NCBI GenBank assembly: GCA_964353335.1
Contig: CAYGVI010000001.1
Coordinates: 124,001-188,000 of the forward strand
Direction of reading: 5' to 3'
From: JAWAAW01 sp964353335
Lineage (GTDB): Archaea > Nanobdellota > Nanobdellia > Woesearchaeales > ARS49
Length of the DNA stretch: 64,000 nt
Under the pieces are notes generated by a model. That model was not told the origin of the DNA, made no database searches, and saw nothing but the letters and a program-made list of their open reading frames with translations. Both the position numbers and the translations under genes were made by a program. Below, in pieces: positions 15,971 to 25,487 of the stretch (positions are counted from its first letter, which is position 1; the number at the start of each line of letters is the position of its first letter).

Positions 15971-18130
15971 ATGGCAAAAAAGGGGCAAATAACTATTTTC
16001 ATAATCATTGGGCTACTTCTCCTGGTCGGCATAGGCATATACCTTTATGTCACTTCGCAGGCGGCAATAGCACCGCTTGAGGCGCAGGAGGCAGTTGTTT
16101 CAAAAATTCCAACAGAGATGCAGCCATTGCGCAACTATGTTCAGGACTGCCTCAAAATAACCGCGAAAGAAGCGCTTAAGAAGCTTGGCGAGCGCGGGGG
16201 ATACATTGAGCCAAGGCAGGGCTACAACCCAATAGAGCCGACAGAAGGTCGCGCTGTGCAGTTTGCCCCTGATTCAGAACTGAAAATCCCGTACTGGTGG
16301 CACCTCAGTTCAAAGAACAACTGCGTAGGCAACTGCGAGTTCAGCAGCGAGAGGCCTTCGCTTGAAAATATTAAAACTCAGATGGACCGCTACATAAAAG
16401 ACAAGCTTCCAAACTGCCTTGGCGAATTTGCAAATTTCAAGGAACAGCAATACAACATTGTGCCCACAGGGGAGATTGAGCCTGACACCCAGATGACTTC
16501 AGCAACAGTGATTGTAATGCTGACATACCCTCTTGAGATTACCCGCGGAGAGGAAAGGTTTGAGATAAAGGACTATGTGACAGAGCTTCCTGTAAGCTTC
16601 TATGAAATCTATTCCCTGGCGACAAACATAACAAACATCGAGGCGCAGTACAGCTTCCTTGAGCAAATGACAAGGACCCTTATTGACACATTCTCCAGGC
16701 TTAGTGAAAACGCCCTGCCGCCTGTCTCAGACATGGAATTCGGCTTTGGCAGGGGCAAAATGTGGACCAAGTTTGATGTCGAACGAAAGATAAGCGAGAT
16801 TCTAACCAGCTATGTCCCCCTGCTCAAGGTGACTTACACAAAGAATTACCGCTACCTTCCTGCGCCAAATGGCAAGGACAAGAAGTTCTATGAAGTCCTT
16901 TACAACCGCGGATTCACAGTGCCTGTCCTTGAACAGCACAAATCACTTGAGGCAAGGTTTGTCTACCTGCCGTGGTGGAAGCCATACACTGACCTCAACT
17001 GCAATGGCCAGATATGCCAGGCAGAGGGAATATCCAACACGTGGGGATTCCTGTTCGGAGTCAGGAGGTATAACTTCGCATATGATGTCAGCTATCCTGT
17101 GCTTGTGGAAATAAAGCAGCCAGGGGCATTTGGCGGCGAAGGATATTCATTCAGGTATTTCCTTGAGGCAAACATGAGGAACAACATGCCTCTTGCAGCG
17201 CTTGAGCCAACATTAACTGTCCCGTCGATTATGGAGCAGAGCACACTGCTGTGCACGCCCCAGCAGCGCACAAGCGGAAACATCACTGTAAATGTCACAA
17301 CAAGCGCAGGGGCGCCCGTTGACGGCGCTGAAATACTCTACAGGTGCGGAAAGGAAGTCTGCGACATGGGCGCCACAGTGCAGGGCCAGCTGTTGACAAA
17401 GTTCCCGCGCTGCCTTGGAGGATTTGTGACCGCAACCCACAGGGATTACTCAAACGCAATACAGCAGATGGACATAACTGACGAGAGCGACCAATCAACC
17501 AGCCTTGTGATGGGAGTCGGCTATCCTGTTGATTTCTCTGTAAAGAAATGGATGCTAAGAAGATACGGCATAAACTGGGAGATGGACACCACCCAGGTCT
17601 GGAACCAGGGCAAGTATGAAAACACAATAATAATGCTTGAAAAGAAGAAAGTAAATGAATGGGAGGAGCCTGTAAACGTGCTGGGAACAGTCTGCGGCGC
17701 GCCCTCGCAAAAGGCAAAAATACCCTGCGGAGACCCGCCGTCTGACGAATCAAAGAACGTGACGCTGTTTGCAGGCGATTACACTGTCACAATTTACAGC
17801 TTCCTTTACCCGCAGCCAAAGAACCTGACAATACCCAAGCAAAGGCGCTGCTACAAAACTAATGATCATAGAAAGTGCTATTGGGTGCCGACACAACCTA
17901 TTCAGTTCGGCAAGGACAAGCCGCTCATATCTGGCTATGCACAGTATGACTGGACAATCACAGAGGAACAGCTTAAGAACACGCGCAATATTGAGTTTAC
18001 ATACATCAACTTCGCGCTTGACAAGCTTCTGCCAGAATCCCACAGAGTGGTGGAAGACCTTGAACAGATAAGCACAATGTTCAGCGTGTCAGAGCAATAC
18101 GAGGACATTTTGAAGCCGGTGCTCACATGA
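15971..18130 (+). CDS. Secreted or anchored protein with KKGQITIF signal; first gene of envelope operon (paralogue of 23508-25487)
   Basis: The start is ATG 15971 (MAKKGQITIFIIIGLLLLVG); a TTG two codons upstream is rejected. The N-terminus resembles class III signals with Gln at +1 after KKG, but lacks the usual Glu. The 700-residue outside part has the order YVQDC, GGYI, PYWW, L-x2-C, then a helical middle. A FAYDVSYP block and a Cys-containing repeat-like domain (YRCGKEVCDMGAT, about residues 450-500) follow. All of these recur in order in the protein at 23508-25487. The stop overlaps the next start (ATGA). Function is unknown; it is probably an envelope structural component. Confidence 0.75.
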   Translation: MAKKGQITIFIIIGLLLLVGIGIYLYVTSQAAIAPLEAQEAVVSKIPTEMQPLRNYVQDCLKITAKEALKKLGERGGYIEPRQGYNPIEPTEGRAVQFAPDSELKIPYWWHLSSKNNCVGNCEFSSERPSLENIKTQMDRYIKDKLPNCLGEFANFKEQQYNIVPTGEIEPDTQMTSATVIVMLTYPLEITRGEERFEIKDYVTELPVSFYEIYSLATNITNIEAQYSFLEQMTRTLIDTFSRLSENALPPVSDMEFGFGRGKMWTKFDVERKISEILTSYVPLLKVTYTKNYRYLPAPNGKDKKFYEVLYNRGFTVPVLEQHKSLEARFVYLPWWKPYTDLNCNGQICQAEGISNTWGFLFGVRRYNFAYDVSYPVLVEIKQPGAFGGEGYSFRYFLEANMRNNMPLAALEPTLTVPSIMEQSTLLCTPQQRTSGNITVNVTTSAGAPVDGAEILYRCGKEVCDMGATVQGQLLTKFPRCLGGFVTATHRDYSNAIQQMDITDESDQSTSLVMGVGYPVDFSVKKWMLRRYGINWEMDTTQVWNQGKYENTIIMLEKKKVNEWEEPVNVLGTVCGAPSQKAKIPCGDPPSDESKNVTLFAGDYTVTIYSFLYPQPKNLTIPKQRRCYKTNDHRKCYWVPTQPIQFGKDKPLISGYAQYDWTITEEQLKNTRNIEFTYINFALDKLLPESHRVVEDLEQISTMFSVSEQYEDILKPVLT

Positions 18131-21100
18131 AACTGCTTGAATTCGCAGCATGGTCAATGATTTGGCTTGTTGTAATGCTGCCTGTCTGCTTTGCAGAACA
18201 GATGACAGTCCAGAAATTCTCAGGAGTTGACAACGTGAACGGGTTTGCAAGGGAGAATGACGAGCTGACAGTACAGGTGCTCGCGCAGATGATTGGCAAT
18301 CCCACCCCTGATGTTGCAAAACAAAGGGTGCGCGTGTTTTACGGCGACACTTATTACTTCATGGACAGCTGCACTGCACAGTCCCAGGCAATGCAGCAGT
18401 GCACTTACAAGACAAAAGACCTGATTTTCGCAGGAACAGACCATTACGCGATAAAGCTCTTTGACGCAGAGAACAAGGAAATTGAAACCGCGTACAAAAA
18501 CCTCACTGTTGACTTTATCGCGCCAAAGATACTGGTGTTCACCATCAGCCCGAACATGAGCATGGCGCCAAAGCCGACAACTGTCACGTACAAAGTTGAA
18601 GACTATGGGAGCGAAACAGGAAAACTGACAGAATGCTCAGGAATAAAGTTCATCAATATCACAGCAAACCTGACAACTGTCGGGCTGATAGCAGGAAACC
18701 TGAGCGCCTGCGCAAAGAACGGCACTTTCACATTCACGCCGCCATCGCCGCCAGGAGGGAATGGAAAAGTCAGGATATGCGCTGTTGCAACAGATTACCT
18801 TAACCACAAGAGCGCGCCGGTGTGTAAAGATATCTTCATGGACTCGCGCAAGCCAACCCCTGAAGCGCTTGAGCTGCGCGACACAGACGGCTATCTGATT
18901 ACGCACGCTCGCACAAACCAGCAGGTAACTGCAGATGTTTTCGTCAAGATTGCTGACAGCGACGTGAATGGCGCAACAGTTTACGCTGACCTGACAAAGC
19001 TAAACCCCACGCTTGGAAGAAAGCTCCGCGAGGGGCAGAACGGCGAATGGTTCTTCTGGAGAAATGTCGCGATTACAACGCCCGCAACGTGTCAGGTGAC
19101 AGTCAACGCAAGCGACCTGATGGGCAGCAAGGACTCCAAGACGCTGCAGTGCTCAATCAGCATTGATGACACTGCCCCTGAGCCAACAGCAATGGGAACA
19201 CAGTTTGTTGACGACAAAGGAAAGGCACTGCTCGGAGTCAATGGCACGATTTTCGCAGAGTTCAAGGAAGCAGGAGCAGGAATGAGCAAGGGTTTGGCAT
19301 TCCTTGACCTTCGCTCGCTTGGGCTTGGAGCAGAGACAAAGGCGCAAAAGTGCGAAAAGACAGGAACTGAAACCTGGAAGTGCTTCTGGCCTGTGCGCCC
19401 GACATCCAGCAGCGGCAATTATTCGGTAAAAATAATGCCCACAACGCGCGACAACCTCAACAACCAGGTCACAAAGACAATGCAGTTGAACCTGACATTT
19501 GACAAGACCGCGCCAGAGGGAGTTCGGATTGTTGAAATCGCAGCATTCAGGGCAGAGCAGCGCGTAAAGACAAATTTCACCTCGCTTGGCGAGACTCTTG
19601 AGTTTGTGGTTGAGGGAGCAGGCTTCAGCAAGGCTGTCGCAGATTTCCGCGACATTGGAGGGGACAAGGAAACACCTGCTGAAAGGTGCCTTGGCAACAC
19701 CACAAAGAGATGCACATTCTCATACACAAACGAGGTCTCAGGGCCTCAGCCGACAAACATCACGTTTACATTCAGCGATTTGGCAGGCAACTCGGTTGCG
19801 ATAACCACCTCTGAGCTCTTTATCCTCGGCATAGGCAATGAAACAGAGCCAAACTACTGGACTCTCTCAACAGAATGCTCGCCAACAATGCTTGACAGGA
19901 GCACTTTGTCTGTGTATGAGCACCCTGTTTACTGCCGCATAAAGCTGGCATCAACAAATGACAAGGCGTCCCTTGTGACAATGCAGGCTCCTGGCATTGA
20001 CGAGTGCTCAGGGCAGACAGATTACATAAGCACAATGAGCATTGAGAACAATTACGCAGGCAGCATAGAGCCGTACATGGTGATGACGCTTGCTCCGACT
20101 GATTATACAATCAACGAGCTTAATTTCAGCTGCCCTGTCTCAATTCTCACGCGCGTGGGCAACTTTATCCCCCAGAACTTTGAGCACGACAATGTGACTG
20201 TCACCCTGCAGTTCTACAACCTCCCTGTTGGCGAACTTTACAACAACATGGATGATAATATTGATGAGGTCAAGGAAAGCATCTCAGGTGTCTGGAAAGT
20301 AATCGGCGAGCTGCAGAAATTCATGGGCTATGCTGAGAAAATCTGCCAGATACTGAACATACTGATGAACATAATTTCGTTGCTGACAATGATTTCAATG
20401 GTGATTGGAGTAACCGGATACATTCTAAAGGCAATCCCATTCACAACATCAATTGGAGAAAGCCTGTTACAGACGTCCCAAAACCTGTGCACCACATCAG
20501 AGAAGGTGCGCACAGTGGTCAACAAGGATGACGGAATACTCTCATACGTGCAGAAGTTCTGCGACTTCATAACCTGCCAGAGGGGATTGTTTGACGTGCT
20601 CAGCATGGCAGGCGTGGAAGGCATAGAAGGCAAAGAAGGGGTTCAAGCAGGGTATAATGACTTAATTTCCAACTATCCTGGAATGGGTTCCACGATGGGA
20701 GCAGTTGGCGGTGCAGGAACAGGAGCGCAGGACCCAAACACTTATTTGAATGTCAAGGACAGCCTTATTTTCAGCATCATGATTCCGCCACTGTGCATTC
20801 CGGGAATAATTTACAATCTTGACAAGTGGAGGCAGATACAGTGCCAGTATGGCAACTGTTTGTTGACAGATGTGCGCGAAAACGGATTGCCTGCGAGCTA
20901 CTGCAGGGACCAAAAGCACTACCTTGAATGCCGCTTTGTCCTTGGCGAGATTTTCAATCTCATTCCATTCGCGCCGCTTGTCAACTACTACCTGAATATG
21001 CTGCAAAACATACTCTCTGACCCGCTCGCAATTGTCGGAGCAATAGCTGCGTTGCTGTGCAAGCCATCCTGCGAAGCAGGAAAAGGACCTGGCTATGTCA

Positions 21101-21255
21101 TCTGCGCAGGGCTTGCAATTGCATCCCAGCTCGGCAAGACAATACAGGACATAAAGAACATCAAGAGCGCCTCAGACTTCGGCTCAGTAAACCAAAACGC
21201 CTGCAATGACTTCAAAGACGCAGTTGATGATTATGAGAGTGAACAGAATGCGTAA
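18127..21255 (+). CDS. Large secreted Cys-rich protein with Ig-like N-terminal part (paralogue of the 2133-aa protein)
   Basis: The 1042-residue protein has a signal peptide (ending near LPVCFAEQ). About 600 residues of beta-sandwich segments with paired Cys follow, including Big-type phrases such as DDTAPEPTAMG and FDKTAPEGVRI. A helical C-terminal region has hydrophobic stretches (about 745-790). It contains CDFITC (about 815) and then the signature C-x-P-x-I-x3-L-x2-W-R-x8-C-x14-C-x8-C (about 889-935), matched with identical spacing in the protein at 25480-31881. The start is coupled to the upstream stop by ATGA. It is likely a membrane-associated extracellular protein. Function is unknown. 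Confidence 0.72.
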   Translation: MKLLEFAAWSMIWLVVMLPVCFAEQMTVQKFSGVDNVNGFARENDELTVQVLAQMIGNPTPDVAKQRVRVFYGDTYYFMDSCTAQSQAMQQCTYKTKDLIFAGTDHYAIKLFDAENKEIETAYKNLTVDFIAPKILVFTISPNMSMAPKPTTVTYKVEDYGSETGKLTECSGIKFINITANLTTVGLIAGNLSACAKNGTFTFTPPSPPGGNGKVRICAVATDYLNHKSAPVCKDIFMDSRKPTPEALELRDTDGYLITHARTNQQVTADVFVKIADSDVNGATVYADLTKLNPTLGRKLREGQNGEWFFWRNVAITTPATCQVTVNASDLMGSKDSKTLQCSISIDDTAPEPTAMGTQFVDDKGKALLGVNGTIFAEFKEAGAGMSKGLAFLDLRSLGLGAETKAQKCEKTGTETWKCFWPVRPTSSSGNYSVKIMPTTRDNLNNQVTKTMQLNLTFDKTAPEGVRIVEIAAFRAEQRVKTNFTSLGETLEFVVEGAGFSKAVADFRDIGGDKETPAERCLGNTTKRCTFSYTNEVSGPQPTNITFTFSDLAGNSVAITTSELFILGIGNETEPNYWTLSTECSPTMLDRSTLSVYEHPVYCRIKLASTNDKASLVTMQAPGIDECSGQTDYISTMSIENNYAGSIEPYMVMTLAPTDYTINELNFSCPVSILTRVGNFIPQNFEHDNVTVTLQFYNLPVGELYNNMDDNIDEVKESISGVWKVIGELQKFMGYAEKICQILNILMNIISLLTMISMVIGVTGYILKAIPFTTSIGESLLQTSQNLCTTSEKVRTVVNKDDGILSYVQKFCDFITCQRGLFDVLSMAGVEGIEGKEGVQAGYNDLISNYPGMGSTMGAVGGAGTGAQDPNTYLNVKDSLIFSIMIPPLCIPGIIYNLDKWRQIQCQYGNCLLTDVRENGLPASYCRDQKHYLECRFVLGEIFNLIPFAPLVNYYLNMLQNILSDPLAIVGAIAALLCKPSCEAGKGPGYVICAGLAIASQLGKTIQDIKNIKSASDFGSVNQNACNDFKDAVDDYESEQNA

Positions 21256-22633
21256 ACTCGCGATACTTTTGGTCATCCTGCTTTTGATTAGCGCGAGCGC
21301 GGTGATTGGGGCGCCAATCGACTCGCAGTATGTGTATTTTTTCATCGATGAAAACAACAACCCACGCAGCTACTACCAACCACCAGGAGCGCAAGGCAGA
21401 GACTTAACAGAGACTGAAATTATTGCATTGCCACAAGCAAAATTAACAGAACGCACAAACGTGATCTCTGGAAATGCAGAAGGAACCTTGCCACCAGTAC
21501 TCCCGCCCGCACAACTTTCACAAGAAGCGCTAGGAGAAACAGCACAAGAAACATATCAAGAAAGAGAACCAGGACTCCCCGGCACCGCCCCCACAGAAGG
21601 AGCAACCGGACCAGCAGAAACTGCACCAGGCGCCGAAGGTCAAGGAGCAGAACAAGGATTGGGCGCAACAGAGGAGGAAATATCCATGCAACAAATGGAA
21701 AAAGGACCTGCGGGAGGAACACCCCCAGCACAGCAAGCACCAACAGCGCCCGGAGGCCAAACTGTACTTGGCAGAACGGGCGGCGCAACAGTAAGTATGG
21801 ACAGCAACGGGCAAGTGAACTATTACCGCGATGACGGAACACAAATAATCGGGGCAGATTTGGAAAAGTACAAGAGCGATAACTTTGAGGAACTTAATGG
21901 TGCCAATTATGAACAGAAGGCAAAAGATGAGATGGTAAAACAGGGCACTTTCCTGACAAACTTCGTCCAATACTACCGTGTTTATTCAGGATTGCAGGGA
22001 TATTCGTCATTGATATTTGACAAGGAATTCCTTGCGAACTGGAGGAATCGGGTCAATGATATTTTCTGCAACAAGGTTCTTGGATATTTGCCGCTTTCGC
22101 GCGATTGCTGGACTTCAACAGTTTGCGGCGTTTACACCGAAATAACCCCGCCGCAGGATGGAGTGCTTTTCACTGCGCCCGTAGGTGGTTTGCCAGCGGT
22201 TTCAGCGCACATTGAAGGAGAGCGCTCCTTGCCGATTGTGACTCCGAGCCAGACATCATGGGTTTACAAAGTCACGTTCTCTGTCACAAACCCGCTCGAT
22301 GAAACACTAAAAATCAATGTTTACTTCAGTTCAGCAGAAAAAAAGGCAGCCTGGTGGCCAGCAGACCAGGAGATTGGCGAAGGAAACACTTTTGCAGCAG
22401 TTGGAGCTTCTGCGCTGATGAAGCTGTCCGCAACTGATTATACAGAGGTCTGCCTCTCATTCAGCCCAAGCCTTGAATCCTTTGGCGGCAGGAGGACAGG
22501 AAGCATATGCAATGGAATACCCCAGTATGCAGGGGGAGCGACAGCGCCGTACTCTGTCGCAACAGGAGATGAAACTGCAGCAGGCCAGCCAGGAGCAGCA
22601 ACACCTTCAACAGCACCAGGGGCAAACATATGA
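21248..22633 (+). CDS. Secreted protein with low-complexity Pro/Gly/Glu/Gln region
   Basis: ATG 21248 gives a clean signal peptide (MRKLAILLVILLLISASAVIG); upstream in-frame starts (21233, 21206) are less likely. After a short folded piece, residues about 60-190 are rich in Gly, Pro, Ala, Glu, Gln and Thr. The rest (about 200-430) looks folded, with FCNKVLGYLPLSRDCWTSTV and a C-terminal beta region. The overlap with the previous gene is 8 nt. The low-complexity stretch has a codon pattern somewhat poorer in G/C at third positions than its neighbours. No relative is seen in the second half of the operon. Confidence 0.68.
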   Translation: MRKLAILLVILLLISASAVIGAPIDSQYVYFFIDENNNPRSYYQPPGAQGRDLTETEIIALPQAKLTERTNVISGNAEGTLPPVLPPAQLSQEALGETAQETYQEREPGLPGTAPTEGATGPAETAPGAEGQGAEQGLGATEEEISMQQMEKGPAGGTPPAQQAPTAPGGQTVLGRTGGATVSMDSNGQVNYYRDDGTQIIGADLEKYKSDNFEELNGANYEQKAKDEMVKQGTFLTNFVQYYRVYSGLQGYSSLIFDKEFLANWRNRVNDIFCNKVLGYLPLSRDCWTSTVCGVYTEITPPQDGVLFTAPVGGLPAVSAHIEGERSLPIVTPSQTSWVYKVTFSVTNPLDETLKINVYFSSAEKKAAWWPADQEIGEGNTFAAVGASALMKLSATDYTEVCLSFSPSLESFGGRRTGSICNGIPQYAGGATAPYSVATGDETAAGQPGAATPSTAPGANI

Positions 22634-23511
22634 AACAGCTGATAACAATACCGCGGATAATCGGACTAATTTTAATAATCGCAGGAATACTGATTTACAA
22701 AAAAACAGGATTTGCGCAGATAGCATTGCTCGCAATTATCGGATTAATCCTTTTGCTCGCGCCAAAGGAACATTCGAAAAAGCAATTCAGGAATTTGCTG
22801 GAATCATTCAAGCTGAAAACAGAATTTGCCTGGGTGATGTTCTACGATGCAGTGTTCTGCGTTGCAATCGCGCTGTTAGGATACGCATTGTACCGCGTGC
22901 TTATGGCTGTTGTGCAGCCCCTGAGCCAAATCCCTGTAGCAGCAGGAGCAAAGCTGGGCGCTGACAACCTTGAGATGTACAACAACATACTTGGCGCGTT
23001 TTTCACAAAGGCAATAATCGTATTAATTGCATTCTGGCTGCTGATACTCGTCGCATACACAATCTCAAGAGGGTTCATCTGGCTCACTTTGCTCAACAAA
23101 CCTGTGCACCTGCCGTTCTTTGCAAGATTCAGCCTGCTCAACCTTGTCTGGTGCACTGCGTGGCTTGTGCTCGGAATGTTTTTCGTGGTATCCATGAGCA
23201 CAAAGCCTGCTGCTTATGTGTTCATCGCGATGATGTTGCTTTACACCCATCTCACAGCAGCACTGCATTATTCTTACACAAAGAACCGCGCGTTCGGAAA
23301 GGCAATGGCAGAGGCATTCAGCACAGGCATAGGCAAGTTCAAGGCGTTTGTGATTCCATACTGCTATGTTTTTATTGTCTATGTGCTGTTAAGCCAGGTA
23401 TTGCTCATAGTTTCAGGAAACCTGATGCTTGCAGCTGCATTCATAATCTTTTTCGCATTCATGGCATGGTATAGAACGTATATGAGAAATATATTGAGGC
23501 GCATATCATGA
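22630..23511 (+). CDS. Polytopic membrane protein of the envelope operon
   Basis: The 293 residues form about six to seven membrane segments: two near the N-terminus (about 8-42), one near 70-92, one after 120, and several more to the end. There is a basic loop (PKEHSKKQFRN) after the second. Starts and stops overlap by ATGA on both sides. Its topology and the loop pattern ISRGFIWLTLLNKP resemble VCKGSVWFLAHKS in the protein at 31878-32693, suggesting distant paralogy. It may anchor or export the adjacent large secreted proteins; this is inference from operon position. Confidence 0.7.
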   Translation: MKQLITIPRIIGLILIIAGILIYKKTGFAQIALLAIIGLILLLAPKEHSKKQFRNLLESFKLKTEFAWVMFYDAVFCVAIALLGYALYRVLMAVVQPLSQIPVAAGAKLGADNLEMYNNILGAFFTKAIIVLIAFWLLILVAYTISRGFIWLTLLNKPVHLPFFARFSLLNLVWCTAWLVLGMFFVVSMSTKPAAYVFIAMMLLYTHLTAALHYSYTKNRAFGKAMAEAFSTGIGKFKAFVIPYCYVFIVYVLLSQVLLIVSGNLMLAAAFIIFFAFMAWYRTYMRNILRRIS

Positions 23512-25487
23512 AAAAAGGGCAGATAACACTGTTCATAATAATAGGGCTGATACTGCTTGTCAGCGTTGGAATAGTTGTTTACCTAACCACTGAAAGGGCT
23601 GTCAAGCCGCTTGAGGAGGAAGTGATTGTCCCTGAGGACGTCAAGCCTGTGTATGACTATGTCCAGAGCTGTGTCAATAGCCTTGCAATGGAAGGAATCG
23701 GGCTGTTGGGCTTGCAGGGAGGATTCATACAACTGCCCGGAATAATCGAGCGCACTCCAACTGCTTACATTCCGATAGACTCTGAAAATTACTTCAAGGT
23801 GCCTTTGTGGTATTACGAAGGCGAGGACAGGACTCCAAGCCTTGGCTTTATGGAAAGGGAAATCACAAGGCACATCAACTCAGGATTAAAGGACTGCGCA
23901 GGAAGCTTTGAGCCTTTCAAGGACAGGATGAGCATAACCGAGGAAGGCAATGTCAGCACAACAACAATGATAGCAGATGACAGTGTGATTTTGAGAATCT
24001 CCTGGCCATTGGCGCTCTCCTTTGGCGGCACAGAAGGAACAAAGCGAATCAAGGACTTTGTATTCAGGATGCCTGTGCGCCTGAAGCAGATGTGGGAGCT
24101 TGCCAATGCAACAATGGCAAAGGAAAACGAGTTCACATACTTTGAAAACGCCACGATTGATTTGATGGCTGCAGACAGCGAAAACATCCCGCTGGACGGA
24201 TTGACAATTGAGTGCGGAACAAAGCACTGGCGCATCACAGACGTGCAGAGCAGGCTTGAACAGCTGTTATACTATAACATTCCGACAACAAGAATCAAGA
24301 ACACGAACTTTTTCCCGTTCACAGCAAGCCAAAGCACATACGAAACTTTGCACAAGGATTATTTGCGCATGACAAAAGAGCTTGAGCAAGGACAGGAAAT
24401 AACACCGCCAAAGACAGAGGCTCCTGATGACGCATACCAGTACTTCAAGTTCTTCTATGACGTTGGCGCCAAGCCGACTGACCTGAAGGTGGGCTTTGAA
24501 TACCAGCCTGCGTGGGGAATGCAGATAAATGCCCAGCCAAGCGACGGCCCGCAATTGAAATCAAACGCAGGAAAGGGTGTTGGCAAGTTCCTGCGCTTCC
24601 TGTGCATAAACCAGTGGCACTTCACCTATGACATAATCTATTACGTCAAGGTGTCAGTAAGGGATGACACTGCGTTCAATGGGCAGGGCTATGTTTTCCA
24701 GTTCGCGTTCCCTGTGCTAATCAACCATAACATGCCTGAAAGAGTTGCATTTGGGCTGAGAAGGTTCCAGACAATGGACTTTGGAGCGCCTGACTTCTGC
24801 ACAACATTCGGCGACAAGCCAGCTGACATCAGGGCGCTCGGGGTTGTGGAAGGGACAGGCATAATGATGGAAATGCCTGATGTCCAGATAACATACAAGT
24901 GCTTTGACCAGGAATGCGAGCTCGGAAGCACAATTGCAGAAGAAGGAGTGTACACGCTCGCAACATACCTGCCAAGGGGATGCACAAACCCATTCATAAC
25001 CGCGAAAAAAGAAGGATACCTTGAAACAACAATGCAGATGCTCACTGACAGGATTGACATACCGATGAAAAAACTGCAGGACATGCAGCTCAAATACATT
25101 GTCCACCCATACCACGGCGAAACAGACACATGGGGAACGCCAAGGCCGCTGACAGAGAATGAACGCGTCTCAGTGCAGGTAAGCCTTGTCAACAGGACAT
25201 TTGACCAGTTTGTCGGCTTCCCCACAACAAATGAGTCATTCCAGATCGTGCAGGACACGTCTTATTATGACATTGACGCAATGCTGTTCCTGCGCGACAA
25301 CCAGGTGGGCGGATACAATGTCCAGACATACAAGATACCTTATGACACAATCGCAGGAAAGACAACAGCGGTTATCCCGCTTGTGCAATACCTGCCATTG
25401 TCAATCACAGATGACCAAAAGCTCAAGATGATGTCATACGTAATGGAGGGAGAATATCGCGAAACACTTCAGCCGGAATTTGAATAA
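23508..25487 (+). CDS. Secreted or anchored protein with KKGQITLF signal (paralogue of 15971-18130)
   Basis: The N-terminus MKKGQITLFIIIGLILLVS has the same signal as the first operon gene. Shared landmarks in order are YDYVQSC, GGFI, PLWYY, INSGLKDC, RIKDFVFRMPV, FTYDIIYYVKV with AFNGQGYVFQF, and YKCFDQECELGST. The last is a small Cys-paired domain similar to YRCGKEVCDMGAT in the other copy. At 659 residues it is slightly shorter. The ATGA overlap with the upstream membrane-protein gene places it at the start of the second half-module. It is probably surface exposed, held by its N-terminal helix. Confidence 0.75.
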   Translation: MKKGQITLFIIIGLILLVSVGIVVYLTTERAVKPLEEEVIVPEDVKPVYDYVQSCVNSLAMEGIGLLGLQGGFIQLPGIIERTPTAYIPIDSENYFKVPLWYYEGEDRTPSLGFMEREITRHINSGLKDCAGSFEPFKDRMSITEEGNVSTTTMIADDSVILRISWPLALSFGGTEGTKRIKDFVFRMPVRLKQMWELANATMAKENEFTYFENATIDLMAADSENIPLDGLTIECGTKHWRITDVQSRLEQLLYYNIPTTRIKNTNFFPFTASQSTYETLHKDYLRMTKELEQGQEITPPKTEAPDDAYQYFKFFYDVGAKPTDLKVGFEYQPAWGMQINAQPSDGPQLKSNAGKGVGKFLRFLCINQWHFTYDIIYYVKVSVRDDTAFNGQGYVFQFAFPVLINHNMPERVAFGLRRFQTMDFGAPDFCTTFGDKPADIRALGVVEGTGIMMEMPDVQITYKCFDQECELGSTIAEEGVYTLATYLPRGCTNPFITAKKEGYLETTMQMLTDRIDIPMKKLQDMQLKYIVHPYHGETDTWGTPRPLTENERVSVQVSLVNRTFDQFVGFPTTNESFQIVQDTSYYDIDAMLFLRDNQVGGYNVQTYKIPYDTIAGKTTAVIPLVQYLPLSITDDQKLKMMSYVMEGEYRETLQPEFE

